Notes: generated from the sequence alone by a model not told the origin. DNA of 61,340 nt from Methanothermobacter sp049720995 (GCF_049720995.1 NZ_JBNASF010000008.1:1-61340), one strand, 5' to 3'; counted from the first letter of the stretch, positions 41,788 to 51,172 are shown. Translations and numbers: made by a program.

Positions 41788-42384
41788 TCAATCGAGTATT
41801 CTCTGGACCTCAAGGTCGTATTCATCATCCGGGGTTTCATAGAGGCTCCTCCCAGCGGCGTCCATGGCAACTATGAGGGGTCCGAAGTCCTCGACCTCCA
41901 GCTCCCATACCGCCTCGGGTACACCCAGGTCCAGCCAGTGCACTGCGGCTATACCCCTAACTGCCGAGCCATAGAGTGCCGCGCAGCCCCCAACAGCTGC
42001 CAGGTAAACAGCGCCTTTTTTTCTGAGGGCATTCCTCGTTCTATCATCCATTCCACCTTTACCTATAACCGCCCTCACACCCATCTCTATAACCTGTGGC
42101 TGGAAGGGGTTCATTCTCCCGCTTGTGGTGGGCCCCACAACCACGAGTCGTGCCGGGGGCTCAGTTATCGACTCACCACTGATATCAGGTTCCGATTCAA
42201 ACCTTATTATGGGTCCTGCATGGAATATCACAGAGCCCTCAATATCAAAGGGAGATCCCCGTTCAATTATCCTTTTATGGGCCCTGTCACGGGCCGTGAA
42301 TATTTTTCCAGTGATATAAACGATGTCACCAGCTTTAAGTTTGGCTACATCATCTGAAAGTGGTGTTTTAAGTTTTATCTCCAT
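41788..42384 (-). CDS. fumB: Fumarate hydratase class I, beta subunit
   Basis: 198 residues. Hydrates fumarate to malate with an alpha subunit that carries the [4Fe-4S] cluster; in methanogens this serves the incomplete reductive citrate cycle. The family motif VVGPTTSGRMNPFQPQ and AVIGKGGMDDRTRNAL are visible. The chosen start MEIKLKTPLSD follows GGGAGATG; five codons upstream are possible. The alpha subunit is not nearby. Confidence 0.9.
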   Translation of the reverse strand: MEIKLKTPLSDDVAKLKAGDIVYITGKIFTARDRAHKRIIERGSPFDIEGSVIFHAGPIIRFESEPDISGESITEPPARLVVVGPTTSGRMNPFQPQVIEMGVRAVIGKGGMDDRTRNALRKKGAVYLAAVGGCAALYGSAVRGIAAVHWLDLGVPEAVWELEVEDFGPLIVAMDAAGRSLYETPDDEYDLEVQRILD

Positions 42385-42446
42385 GAAAACATCTCCCATG
42401 CCTGTATAAAGCCATCAGGGTGTGTGCTTCAGAACGACGTGGATCA

Positions 42447-42465
42447 TTAACCAGATCAGGGTTAA
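42447..42465. promoter_or_regulatory. Dyad in the fumB-DUF2070 divergent region
   Basis: TTAACC (42447-42452) and GGTTAA (42460-42465) are 6-bp inverted arms around AGATCAG, between two divergent genes. The DUF2070 TATA box (42518-42530, TTTTTAAATATC) lies just downstream. Confidence 0.35.
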
Positions 42466-42567
42466 ACTCCAGAGCATTCCAGAAGGGCTGCTGCTGAATA
42501 AATTTAATATGGATCAAATTTTTAAATATCTTTCTCCATTAGATCCCAGAACTAGTTGAGGTAGAAT

Positions 42568-44385
42568 ATGTCAAGCACAAAGAATGTGACTGATCTCTCA
42601 AAGTACATCATGACCCTCCCTAAAACCGAAATATCCCTCCTCTCAATGATATTTATAAGCTTCTTTGTGGGTGCTGTGGGGTTTATCATCGATATGGTCC
42701 CCGGGATAAGCGTACTCCATGATATACTCTATGGGGGAACCAATGGGGTGCTTGTCCTTGGATTTTCATCAATAATGGCAGGTGCCATCACCCAGCCATG
42801 GGTCAACTCGCTGGCTGGCAGAAGGATGAAGATGAAGCAGTCCATGTTCCTGGCCTTCTTCTCCATGATGATATTCTCTCTGATCTACCTCGGTGGGTGC
42901 CTGGCATCATCCCTGCTGCAGACCGACCTAATAGTCAACTCCATAATACTCGCCTCTGCTGTTATATTCGCCTTCCGCCTGCTGGTGATCTGGGGAACCT
43001 CAAACATAAGCTTCACAAATTCAATCCTCATATCCTCTGTTCAGCCAATCCTCATAGTGAGCATGAACATCGTTGTGTCATTCCTGAGCATCGCCACAAA
43101 TATCGGCTACTTCAGTTTGATAGGATTTTTACTGAAGATACTTGTCGCCTCAGCAATGCTCATACTTGCCATCTACTCATTTGTCATGGTGGTTGAGTCA
43201 CCCATGAGAAAGAACCTTGGGGTCGGCTCACTGGAGTTCCTGAGCCTCTTTCTCTCACATATAACCGAGGATTCACCTGAACTTGAAAGCATCTTCAGTG
43301 AGATCGGTGAACCCGTGGACACCCTTGCGGGTGTGGTTGCATTCCAGAGGGGCTCCGATATAAAGGCTCTCTTCATAAGCCCCTCGGTACATCCGGGTCC
43401 AATAGGAACCATAGGCGGTGCCAACATGCCCACAATACTCTCCGAGAGATTTGACACATTCACAATGGTCGCCCATGGCCCCTCAACCCATGACTTCAAC
43501 CCGGTATCCGTGAGGGAACTGGAAAAGGTTGAGGGTGCCATCAGGGAGGCGCTTGATTGCATGGAATACCATGAGGGAGCCAGTAAATTCAGGAGATACA
43601 CCAGAAACAGTGCCACCATCGGCGTCCAGTTCCTTGGCGATGGCATGCTGATCCTGGCAACAATGGCACCCCATGGATTTGATGACATAGAATTTGGTGT
43701 GGGGCTTTCAATGATGAACCTTGCGGGGGGTCGCTGCGGATCAAAAAATGTGGTTGTTGTGGACTGTCACAACTCATTCCAGGGTGAAACAGGCAGAATA
43801 CTTGCAGGCAACCCTGAAATGTTCGACCTCCTCGATGCGGTGGACTCCATTGAGTGCCCTTCACGCCGCCATAAATTGAGGGTTGGCTGTGCCCAGAGGA
43901 AAATGGATGGCCTCTCAAAGGAGGATGGCATTGGCCAGAGCGGAGTTATGGTCATGGTGGTTGAGACCGGAGAACAGAGGACCGCCTACGTACTCCTTGA
44001 CGCCAATAACATGGTCATGGGCTTCAGGGACGAGATACTGGAGGAGCTTCTGAAGCTGGACATAGATGAAGCCGAGGTGATGACAACGGATACCCACTTT
44101 GTGAACACCCTTTCAGGAGGCCACAACCCCGTGGGAAAACACAGAAGGGATGAGATTATAACTGAGATCAGGGAGGCGGTCTCAGAGGCAATCGATGACC
44201 TTGAGGAGGTCAGGGCAGGGTGCAGGGTTGTTAGAATAAGGGGTCTGCATACCCTCGGTCCCACCAATTCAACGGAACTTGTATCAACCATAAGTTCAAT
44301 CGTTGCTGTGAGCCGTGTGATAGCCCCCCTCATATTCGTACTTGCACTTATATTCGTCTTTGCCTGGATATTCTACTGGGCCTGA
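42568..44385 (+). CDS. DUF2070 family membrane protein
   Basis: 605 residues, an archaea-specific family of unknown function. The first 200 residues hold six or more hydrophobic helices. The soluble part has conserved HPGPIGTIGGANMP, HGPSTHDFNPVS, NSFQGETGRI and THFVNTLSGGHNPVG, rich in His, Asp and Gly like a metal-dependent catalytic domain. A last helix lies at the C-terminus, so the soluble domain is tethered at both ends. GAGGTAG precedes the ATG. Confidence 0.85.
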   Translation: MSSTKNVTDLSKYIMTLPKTEISLLSMIFISFFVGAVGFIIDMVPGISVLHDILYGGTNGVLVLGFSSIMAGAITQPWVNSLAGRRMKMKQSMFLAFFSMMIFSLIYLGGCLASSLLQTDLIVNSIILASAVIFAFRLLVIWGTSNISFTNSILISSVQPILIVSMNIVVSFLSIATNIGYFSLIGFLLKILVASAMLILAIYSFVMVVESPMRKNLGVGSLEFLSLFLSHITEDSPELESIFSEIGEPVDTLAGVVAFQRGSDIKALFISPSVHPGPIGTIGGANMPTILSERFDTFTMVAHGPSTHDFNPVSVRELEKVEGAIREALDCMEYHEGASKFRRYTRNSATIGVQFLGDGMLILATMAPHGFDDIEFGVGLSMMNLAGGRCGSKNVVVVDCHNSFQGETGRILAGNPEMFDLLDAVDSIECPSRRHKLRVGCAQRKMDGLSKEDGIGQSGVMVMVVETGEQRTAYVLLDANNMVMGFRDEILEELLKLDIDEAEVMTTDTHFVNTLSGGHNPVGKHRRDEIITEIREAVSEAIDDLEEVRAGCRVVRIRGLHTLGPTNSTELVSTISSIVAVSRVIAPLIFVLALIFVFAWIFYWA

Positions 44386-44396
44386 AAAAGGGGAAT

Positions 44397-44690
44397 CTAT
44401 GGGGTTATGGTGGTTGAAGTTATGAGTATTGCCCATATAACGAACCAGATGAAAAGAAATGGCACTATACCACTCCAGAGCCACCCCTTAAATCCCCCAA
44501 CCTCTTCCTTGCCGAATAACCTTTCTGCAATATTTCCAACAATCAACAGTATAACAAGGCCCGCGAAGGTGCCGAGTGCCTGATTTTTTCCGAGAACTGC
44601 TATTGAACCATTTGAAAGGTAAAATGACACTATGGCCGCCACTATACCTGCAGGAACATGAAGAGCAGTCATTTTAGCATCAGTATCCAC
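44397..44690 (-). CDS. EMC6-like membrane protein
   Basis: 97 residues with three membrane helices (near 12-30, 38-58 and 70-92) and the short loop NIAERLFGKEEVGG. It matches archaeal EMC6-like proteins. With the EMC3-like protein (19011-19577) it may form a minimal insertase, but the genes are 25 kb apart. Confidence 0.7.
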   Translation of the reverse strand: MDTDAKMTALHVPAGIVAAIVSFYLSNGSIAVLGKNQALGTFAGLVILLIVGNIAERLFGKEEVGGFKGWLWSGIVPFLFIWFVIWAILITSTTITP

Positions 44691-44772
44691 ATTAAAACCT
44701 CCAGAGAGTTTTTAGTATCTTGATGGTCTTAAAAGTTTTCCATCGAACCATGGAAAGATATTATTATACCAT

Positions 44773-44785
44773 CATTAAATACTTA
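44773..44785 (+). promoter_or_regulatory. TATA-like box of rqcH
   Basis: CATTAAATACTTAA precedes the GAGGTG site (44811-44816) by about 30 bases. Confidence 0.45.
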
Positions 44786-44822
44786 AAGCCGTCGGACTTC
44801 TGTTTCTTGCGAGGTGTTGAAT

Positions 44823-46784
44823 ATGAAGACAATGTCAAACGTTGATGTTTTTGCAGTTACCAGGGAACTCAATGAGATTCTAACGGGTGCCAGGGTGGAT
44901 AAGGCCTATCAGCCCCTCAGGGACACTGTAATAATCAGATTCCATATCCCGGGCGAGGGAAGGGCGGATGTGATTATGCAGGCGGGTGTAAGGATACACA
45001 GGACAGAGTATCCCCCTGAAAATCCAAAGATTCCCCCATCATTCCCCATGCTCCTCCGAAAGCACCTTAGGGGTGGAATCGTGAGGGAGGTCCGGCAGCA
45101 CAGCTTTGATAGAATAGTGGAGATAGAAATCGAGAAGGAGCAGAAATACACCCTCGTGGTGGAACTATTCTCAAAGGGGAACATAATACTCCTTAACCAG
45201 GAGGGAGAAATAATACTGCCCCTTAAAAGGAAAACCTGGAGCGACAGAAGAATAGCGTCCCGTGAAAGGTATGAGTACCCCCCATCAAGGGGTCTCCACC
45301 CCCTGAGGTATGATAGGAGTGAGCTTGAGGGGATGCTGAAAAACTCAGACACCGACCTCATAAGGACACTTGCAAGAAACGGGTTTGGTGGCCTCTATGC
45401 AGAGGAGATCATTCTGAGATCAGGTCTCGATAAGAATAGGGCAGCCAGCACCCTGAGAAGAGATGAGATAGAAAAAATTGACTCTGCAATAGGTGAACTC
45501 TTCAAGCCGCTCAGGGACCTCAAATTCAAACCCCATATCATAAAGAACGGTGAAGGTGACGTGCTCCCCATTGAACTCATGGTGTACCGTGATAGAGAGA
45601 GGGAGTACTTTGAGAGTTTCAACGAAGCTGCAGACGAGTTCTTCAGTTCAATATTCAGGGAGGAGCTCAGGAAGGCCCATGAGGCCGAGTGGGAGAAAGA
45701 GGTTGAAAAATTCAGGAAGAGACTCAGGATACAGAGGGAGACCCTCCAGAAATTCCAGGAAACAATAGATACCTCAACAAGAAAGGGTGACCTCCTCTAT
45801 GCACACTACCCGGCCGTTGAGGATGTGATCAGAACAGTAAGGGATGCCCGTGAAAAATACTCGTGGAAGGAAATACGGAAGATAATAGCTGATGCCCGCA
45901 GGAAGGGAATGGCAGAGGCCCAGATGATCCGGGAAATTGATGGAATGGGAAACATGACCCTCCTTATTGACGGTGAAAGGATAAGGATTGACCCGAAGCT
46001 TGGTGTTCCAGAGAACGCAGAGATCTACTATGAAAAGGCCAAGAAATCCAAAAGAAAAATAAAGGGTTTGCTTCAGGCGATGGAGAAAACAGAGAAAGAA
46101 ATTGAGAGGGTTGAGAAGAGAAGGGACGATGCCCTCAGAAACATCATGGTTCCCCAGAAAAGGGTTAAGAGGAAACTCCGCTGGTTTGAAAAATTTCGCT
46201 GGTTCATATCATCAGACGACTTCCTTGTAATTGGTGGAAGGGACGCCGGCACCAACGAGATGGTCGTGAAGAGGCACATGGACCCAAGGGACATATACCT
46301 CCACTCAGATATCCATGGGGCTCCATCGGTGGTTATAAAAAGTGAAGGTCGGGAGGTACCAGAAACAACCATTCAGGAAGCCGCGGTTTTTGCAGCGTCA
46401 TTTTCAAGTGCATGGGCACGGGGTTTCACGTCCCTGGATGTCTACTGGGTTCGCCCGGAACAGGTTTCAAAAACTCCAAGGTCAGGGGAATTCGTTGCAA
46501 GGGGGGCCTTTATCATAAGGGGTCCCAGAAATTACATTAGGGGTGTTCCCCTAAAGGTTGCCGTTGGTGTGGTGGACCACGATGGAGAAAGGGTGATGTG
46601 CGGCCCCCCATCAGCTGTTAAAAAAAGAACAGAAAGCTTTGTTGTGTTAAAGCCGGGTTACACCAAAAAAGAGGCTCTTGCAAAGGCCATAAAGGCAAAA
46701 GTTGATCCTGAGAACCTATTCCAGCTTGAGGACTTTGTAAGGGTCCTTCCACCAGGAAAGGGTAACATTGTTACAGAAGATTAA
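44823..46784 (+). CDS. rqcH: Ribosome quality control factor RqcH (NEMF/Rqc2 family)
   Basis: 653 residues from the ATG six bases after GAGGTG; an in-frame GTG nine bases upstream overlaps that site. It has the NFACT-N domain (SNVDVFAVTRELNEILTGARVDKAYQ), helical HhH and coiled-coil parts (around 270-440), and the NFACT-R domain with HMDPRDIYLHSDIHGAPSVVI and the FASSF-type AASFSSAWA. In bacteria and eukaryotes this family binds stalled large subunits and adds C-terminal Ala tails. It converges on the Zn-ribbon gene, one base apart. Confidence 0.92.
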   Translation: MKTMSNVDVFAVTRELNEILTGARVDKAYQPLRDTVIIRFHIPGEGRADVIMQAGVRIHRTEYPPENPKIPPSFPMLLRKHLRGGIVREVRQHSFDRIVEIEIEKEQKYTLVVELFSKGNIILLNQEGEIILPLKRKTWSDRRIASRERYEYPPSRGLHPLRYDRSELEGMLKNSDTDLIRTLARNGFGGLYAEEIILRSGLDKNRAASTLRRDEIEKIDSAIGELFKPLRDLKFKPHIIKNGEGDVLPIELMVYRDREREYFESFNEAADEFFSSIFREELRKAHEAEWEKEVEKFRKRLRIQRETLQKFQETIDTSTRKGDLLYAHYPAVEDVIRTVRDAREKYSWKEIRKIIADARRKGMAEAQMIREIDGMGNMTLLIDGERIRIDPKLGVPENAEIYYEKAKKSKRKIKGLLQAMEKTEKEIERVEKRRDDALRNIMVPQKRVKRKLRWFEKFRWFISSDDFLVIGGRDAGTNEMVVKRHMDPRDIYLHSDIHGAPSVVIKSEGREVPETTIQEAAVFAASFSSAWARGFTSLDVYWVRPEQVSKTPRSGEFVARGAFIIRGPRNYIRGVPLKVAVGVVDHDGERVMCGPPSAVKKRTESFVVLKPGYTKKEALAKAIKAKVDPENLFQLEDFVRVLPPGKGNIVTED

Positions 46785-46785
46785 G

Positions 46786-47073
46786 TTATTTAACCCTCCT
46801 CTTAAGGTTCTTCTTGAGGAGGAAGTTCAGGTCAATGAAGTATTTGCCCTCCTCATCAGAGACTATTATTGACTCATCCTCAAGGAGAGATGTCAGGTTA
46901 ACCTCATATATGCCGTTCTTCCTGACCATTATGGTCTCAATGGGGTCCCCAACCGGTTCAGGGTCCCTCCTGTCAGCCACATACCTGAAGTACCTGCTTC
47001 CACATTTTGGACATCCATTCTTTAGTTCCTCTGAAGACCTGAACTTCTCCCCGCACTTAATGCACTGATGCAC
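46786..47073 (-). CDS. Zn-ribbon protein (DUF2072 type)
   Basis: About 95 residues. The N-terminal zinc ribbon is CIKCGEKF ... CPKCGSRYF; the rest is an acidic then basic tail ending LKKNLKRRVK. A GTG at 47073, just after GGTGAT, is the likeliest start; a TTG at 47094 would overlap the upstream gene further. It is the third gene of the conserved archaeal Era-like GTPase, DUF2073, Zn-ribbon set. Confidence 0.8.
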   Translation of the reverse strand: MHQCIKCGEKFRSSEELKNGCPKCGSRYFRYVADRRDPEPVGDPIETIMVRKNGIYEVNLTSLLEDESIIVSDEEGKYFIDLNFLLKKNLKRRVK

Positions 47074-47425
47074 CTGAATCACCGATCTCTGCAATCATTG
47101 AGAGGAAGTTCGACTTCCTCTTAACTGTCCGCATGACATTGGCAGGGCCTATTATGGTAAGTCCAACTGTCCTTCTCTTTGAGAGTCCCAGAAACGCCTT
47201 TTCATCCTTTTCAAGTGTATATATGTCTATTCCCACAAAGTTTTCAACGTCGATCTCCCTCATGGTGGTCTCTATGAGTTCAGCCTCCTCTGCGGGCGAG
47301 AGACTCCCCTCCAGAACCAGTATGTCCCCATCCTTTACACGGTCTATGATCATTGAGATCTTTTCCATGCTGCTTTTATCCTCAAGAGCCTCTGATGAAA
47401 GAAAATCCATTTTCAAGCCATCCAT
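47057..47425 (-). CDS. DUF2073 protein
   Basis: 122 residues, an alpha/beta protein with LVLEGSLSPAEEAELIE and GLTIIGPANVMRTVKRKS. It overlaps the next gene by about 17 bases or more. The family always accompanies an Era-like GTPase in archaea, so it is probably a partner. No catalytic residues are evident. Confidence 0.82.
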   Translation of the reverse strand: MDGLKMDFLSSEALEDKSSMEKISMIIDRVKDGDILVLEGSLSPAEEAELIETTMREIDVENFVGIDIYTLEKDEKAFLGLSKRRTVGLTIIGPANVMRTVKRKSNFLSMIAEIGDSGASVH

Positions 47426-47434
47426 TTTAACCCC

Positions 47435-48055
47435 TCATCTGAATTTTTTAACCATCTGCATGTAAAGGTCCTCTGTGTTTTCACCGTGAAGCGCTGAGAT
47501 AGGGACAACAGTATGCTGTGGGAAAACCGATATGATCCTCTCCGGAGATGACTCAGGAAGGTCTATCTTGTTTGCAACTATGAGGAAGGGTATCCTCCTT
47601 GCCTCAAGGTTCCCTATTATTGTTATATTGGCCTGTGTCAGAGGGTCCTGTGATGAATCCATGACAAGGAGCACGCCGGTAACGTCATCAAGCCATTTTA
47701 TTGCCTCTATTATCCCCTTGGTGGCCTCCTTAGCCCTTTCCTTGGCTTCCTGCTCTGACAGCCCAAATTCAAGGAAGTTCTTGTAGTCAACCTTTGTTGC
47801 TATTCCCGGTGTGTCAATTATGTCAAAGTCGAGCTCCGCCCCGTTCCTCTCTATGGTGATTCTCTCCTGTTTATACACCGTTCTTGTCTCATGGGGTATC
47901 TCTGAGGTCAACCCCAGGGGTTTTCCAAGCCAGTCCTCACACATCCTGTTTGCAAGGGTTGTTTTACCGGAATTAGGGTGACCGTAGAGCCCTATCTTCA
48001 CTTTCTTGTTCCTTCCGAATAGTTTATCAAGGAAATTGGTGAAAAAATTTGCCAT
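47435..48055 (-). CDS. Era/Der-like GTP-binding protein
   Basis: About 206 residues from MANFFTNFLDKLFG. G1 is GLYGHPNSGKTTLA, G3 is DIIDTPGIA and G4 is VANKIDLPE; SALHG is G5. The N-terminal amphipathic helix may contact membrane or partner. Longer starts exist up to 48109 but overlap the MBL gene. No KH domain follows, so it is not Era itself; partners are DUF2073 and the Zn-ribbon protein downstream. Confidence 0.88.
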   Translation of the reverse strand: MANFFTNFLDKLFGRNKKVKIGLYGHPNSGKTTLANRMCEDWLGKPLGLTSEIPHETRTVYKQERITIERNGAELDFDIIDTPGIATKVDYKNFLEFGLSEQEAKERAKEATKGIIEAIKWLDDVTGVLLVMDSSQDPLTQANITIIGNLEARRIPFLIVANKIDLPESSPERIISVFPQHTVVPISALHGENTEDLYMQMVKKFR

Positions 48056-48074
48056 CCTTATCACTTCTTTATGA

Positions 48075-48767
48075 TTAATCTTCATAGACGCCCCCGACCT
48101 CAAGGACAACGACCTCTGTGTCAGGGGAGGTTCTCCTTACCATTCCAGCAAAGATCTCCGGGTCCTGTTCAATTACCGGGAAGGTGTTGTAGTGCATGGG
48201 AAACACCCTTTCAGGTTTTATCCATTCCACGGCTATGGATGCATCCTCCGGCCCCATTGTGTAGCGGTCCCCTATCGGTAGAAGTGCAATTTCGGGCCGG
48301 TAAATGGCACCTATAATATCCCTCATATCCGTGAACAGCCCTGTGTCACCTGCATGGTACACCTTCCCCTCAGGGGTTTCAATGATGTAACCGCAGGCGC
48401 TTCCCCCCGATGTTACCTCCTCTGTGAAGTCTATATCTGAGGAATGCCTTGCATCCACCATCCTTATGTTGATTCCATCAACAGAAACAGTTCCCCCGAT
48501 GTTCATACCGTTACTTTCAAGCCCCTGCCTCCCGAAGAAAACAGAGAGCTCGTGGTTAGCTATTAAGATGGCCCCTGACCTGTCAGCTATCTCCATGGCA
48601 TCGCCAAGGTGATCTGCATGACCATGGGTGACACAGATAACATCCGGGTCAAAGTCCTCCACAGCACTGCTGCAGACAGGGTTATTGCTTATGAAAGGGT
48701 CTATGAGTACTTTTGTATCATCCGATGTTATCTCAAATGCCGAGTGTCCAAACCACTGAATTTTCAC
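48075..48767 (-). CDS. UPF0173 metal-dependent hydrolase (MBL fold)
   Basis: 230 residues. The zinc motif THGHADH is at 47-53, the later His in VYHAGDTGLF and FPMHYNTFP. UPF0173 proteins are stand-alone beta-lactamase-fold hydrolases with unknown physiological substrate. The stop of the membrane-linker gene upstream is adjacent. Confidence 0.88.
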   Translation of the reverse strand: MKIQWFGHSAFEITSDDTKVLIDPFISNNPVCSSAVEDFDPDVICVTHGHADHLGDAMEIADRSGAILIANHELSVFFGRQGLESNGMNIGGTVSVDGINIRMVDARHSSDIDFTEEVTSGGSACGYIIETPEGKVYHAGDTGLFTDMRDIIGAIYRPEIALLPIGDRYTMGPEDASIAVEWIKPERVFPMHYNTFPVIEQDPEIFAGMVRRTSPDTEVVVLEVGGVYED

Positions 48768-50140
48768 TAAACTCCCTCCAGGTTGATTTCATCTGAAAGA
48801 TTCCATGCCTCCTCAAAGAGTTTTTTAATTTCAGATATGGATTTCTTGTCCTTGTAGATAACACCAACCTCAAAACTCTCATAAATCGGGTCAGTTGATA
48901 TTATAAGGCCGTTCTTATCATCTGCAACCGCTGCAACAGTATGTATATGGGGCATGGTCCTTATCTTAACGTTATTGTCCATTAAAACCTTTATGAGTTC
49001 CACCGAGGCCTCGTCATCCAGACTGGCCTCCTGTATTATGAGGCGGCTCTCTGTATCCATGAATTTCTTGAGCACTGAGACATCTATGTTCCTTATCCAT
49101 GGATACATGAGGACAACACTTTCATCAGCAGCGGTAATGGTCTCCCTCATTGCATCCTGCACATCTGATGCATCAAATGACCATATTATGCTCGGCTCCC
49201 TTGTTTCGGCCCTTATCCTGTTTATGGCTCCCTTGAATGAATCCAGTCTGTCCTCCAGGAGGTCCTCAACATCATCCACATTCTCTATGTACTCCTGCTT
49301 GAGCTTCTTGAGCCTTTCTGTCACGTAGGTGTTATCCGTCTTTGCTGGTGTTCTTCTGACCGGGGCGGGTTTTACCGGTTTCTGTGTTTTCTTTTTAGGT
49401 GGTAAACCCTTACCCTTTTCAGCTGCATCCTCCTTACCCTTTCTCAGTTTTGGAAGGCTGAACAGCCTTTTACGGGGAGTTTCAGTGGTTTCAGTCTTAG
49501 AAACCTCTTCTGGAGCCATTTCAGGAGATTTCTTTTTGGGAGCGGGTCTTATGGTCTTTTCAGGGGTGATTTTTCTGATAGGGGCTATTCTGGAAGGCTT
49601 TGAAGCGATGGCCTCTGACGCCGATGACACCTCAGTAGAGGATTTCGCATCCTTTAATTCCTTCGTGGGGGTTCTGGGCGTCCTGAACGGTTTGGCTCCG
49701 GTTGGTGTCTCAGGGATGCTCTTTTCTGAACGTTTGGATTCCTTTTCTGGTTTTTCGTTTAGAACTGAAGGAACTCTCCTCTTTGGAGCCCCCTCAACAG
49801 CCTCAGGAGCACTCAAAGTTGACCTTCCAACACCAACAACCTTCTTTTCAGGAGCCCCCTCAACAGCCTCAGGAGCCTTAAAGGTGGGCTGTCTTTTAAC
49901 AGGAGCCCTTGCAGCATGTTTAACCTTCTTTTCAGGAGTTTTTTTCGCTGATACAGTTTTAATAGATTCCAGGTCTATTCTTCCTGCAAATAGAAGGGTG
50001 ATTATAAGACCCGGTACAAAGAGAATGAGGCCCAGAAAGAACATCAAAATATCCGGCGGTGTTGCAAAGCCAAGTGACATGAAGTAAAGGCCAGCAAATA
50101 TCATTAGGATTCCAGCAAATGTAACCAGTAAATATATCAT
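48767..50140 (-). CDS. Membrane protein with Pro/Lys/Ala-rich linker and PLD-like C-terminal domain
   Basis: 457 residues. Two membrane helices at the start (near 3-22 and 32-52), then about 200 residues of low-complexity, basic sequence rich in Lys, Pro and Ala, including twice APEAVEGAP. The last 190 residues begin with a coiled-coil (TERLKKLKQEYIENVDDVEDL) and fold like the sensor domain of TrmB regulators or a PLD-like domain. HIHTVAAVADDKNGLIIS carries His and Lys but not an intact HKD motif, so catalysis is doubtful. Probably a cytoplasmic domain held at the membrane; function unknown. Confidence 0.75.
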   Translation of the reverse strand: MIYLLVTFAGILMIFAGLYFMSLGFATPPDILMFFLGLILFVPGLIITLLFAGRIDLESIKTVSAKKTPEKKVKHAARAPVKRQPTFKAPEAVEGAPEKKVVGVGRSTLSAPEAVEGAPKRRVPSVLNEKPEKESKRSEKSIPETPTGAKPFRTPRTPTKELKDAKSSTEVSSASEAIASKPSRIAPIRKITPEKTIRPAPKKKSPEMAPEEVSKTETTETPRKRLFSLPKLRKGKEDAAEKGKGLPPKKKTQKPVKPAPVRRTPAKTDNTYVTERLKKLKQEYIENVDDVEDLLEDRLDSFKGAINRIRAETREPSIIWSFDASDVQDAMRETITAADESVVLMYPWIRNIDVSVLKKFMDTESRLIIQEASLDDEASVELIKVLMDNNVKIRTMPHIHTVAAVADDKNGLIISTDPIYESFEVGVIYKDKKSISEIKKLFEEAWNLSDEINLEGV

Positions 50141-50240
50141 TGAATGCCTCCCGCTCCCAGGAATTACTAGAGTTTAAATTAATATTCTATTATCTGCATT
50201 CATTTATAAAAGGTTTTTTAGGGTGAAAATTTATAATGTG

Positions 50241-50253
50241 GTTTTTATAAATC
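50241..50253 (+). promoter_or_regulatory. TATA box of the first pilin gene
   Basis: GTTTTTATAAATC lies about 37 bases before the GTG start; the predicted leader is about 12 bases. Confidence 0.5.
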
Positions 50254-50283
50254 CCATATAAATAAAAATTGGGGTGGATTTCA

Positions 50284-50463
50284 GTGATAATAGTTTTTGA
50301 TGAATGCGGTCAGGGAGCCGCTGAGTATATACTTCTCTTTGGTGGTGTGATTGTTATTGCGATAGCAACCCTTTTGATCTATACAGAGTACATAAAAACA
50401 ACGAATCCTCTTAATGTGACAACGGACCTCAACAATGTCAGGGAAAGCGTAAACAGCGGATAA
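50284..50463 (+). CDS. Class III signal peptide pilin, copy 1
   Basis: About 59 residues. The short positively poor leader ends at Gly before QGAAEYILLFGGVIVIAIA, the class III (EppA-type) motif of archaeal adhesion pilins, which is cut just before Gln. The hydrophobic core forms the filament. GTG start follows GGGTG; a TTG further up is open. The closest relative is the pilin at 51173-51358. Confidence 0.85.
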   Translation: MIIVFDECGQGAAEYILLFGGVIVIAIATLLIYTEYIKTTNPLNVTTDLNNVRESVNSG

Positions 50464-51012
50464 TCACATGTTCCCTGCCCTGATCTCAAAGTATGTTATG
50501 AGGTGCCTGAGCTGTTCAGGGGCATCATCCTCGTCACTCAGGGCATAGGCAAGTTTCTGTGTCAGGATACGCTTCTGGTCAGGGTCCAGGGACAGTATTT
50601 CATTTACTATCATTCCAAATATGGCTTCTGCGTCAATCCCAATCTCAGCCGTTTTAGCCCTGAAGATTTTTCTGAGTTTGTTGAGTGCTGATTCTGATTC
50701 ATGCAGGTTTTCAGATTCAAGTTTTCTTATTAAGAGGTTCATTTCAAGTGGATCCCTCTGCACAAGACCAAATATTATGCCATCGGGTTTAATAGACTGC
50801 ACCCTATCAATGCCATTGTATATGCCAAGGTCATAGCCTGTGACGGTTATCCTGCTGGCCTTGAGCAGCTTGAAGATGGCCTCATTTATTGTCTTATCGG
50901 TGACACTGAACTCGATTCTCGACCTTATTCTGTCCACAATTTCAGCCCTGCTGAGATCACCCTCCTGGAGGATTTCAAGTATCACCCTGTCAATGTTGTA
51001 CTTCCGAGGCAT
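50464..51012 (-). CDS. Winged-helix protein of unknown function
   Basis: 182 residues. The N-terminal 75 residues (MPRKYNIDRVILEILQEGDL, then RAEIVDRIRSR, DKTINEAIFKLLKASRI) read like a winged-helix domain, followed by a helical C-terminal part with regularly spaced Leu and acidic residues. It lies between two pilins and is transcribed against them, so it may regulate them. The ATG at 51012 follows AGGTGAT. No family was named. Confidence 0.7.
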   Translation of the reverse strand: MPRKYNIDRVILEILQEGDLSRAEIVDRIRSRIEFSVTDKTINEAIFKLLKASRITVTGYDLGIYNGIDRVQSIKPDGIIFGLVQRDPLEMNLLIRKLESENLHESESALNKLRKIFRAKTAEIGIDAEAIFGMIVNEILSLDPDQKRILTQKLAYALSDEDDAPEQLRHLITYFEIRAGNM

Positions 51013-51101
51013 CACATCACCTTTGTGATACTATGAACAAAACCATTTAAATATATTTATATCGATGTGAAATGAATGGTTAAACTGGAAAGGTTATCCG
51101 C

Positions 51102-51113
51102 TAAATTTATAAG
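51102..51113 (+). promoter_or_regulatory. TATA box of the second pilin operon
   Basis: TAAATTTATAAG lies about 65 bases before the ATG, with GGAGGTG at 51159-51165. The divergent wHTH gene has a mirrored A/T-rich element (ATATTTAAATGG, minus strand, near 51045-51056). Confidence 0.5.
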
Positions 51114-51172
51114 TGGTTAACAACAGAAGATAGAACAAGCCAAAACTGGTGAATTAATGGAGGTGTGAAATT

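Noticed and set aside
49329..50087. 252-codon plus-strand frame opposite the linker protein
   Set aside because: Antisense to a Lys/Pro/Ala-rich coding region, which leaves few stop codons; no start signal or family features.
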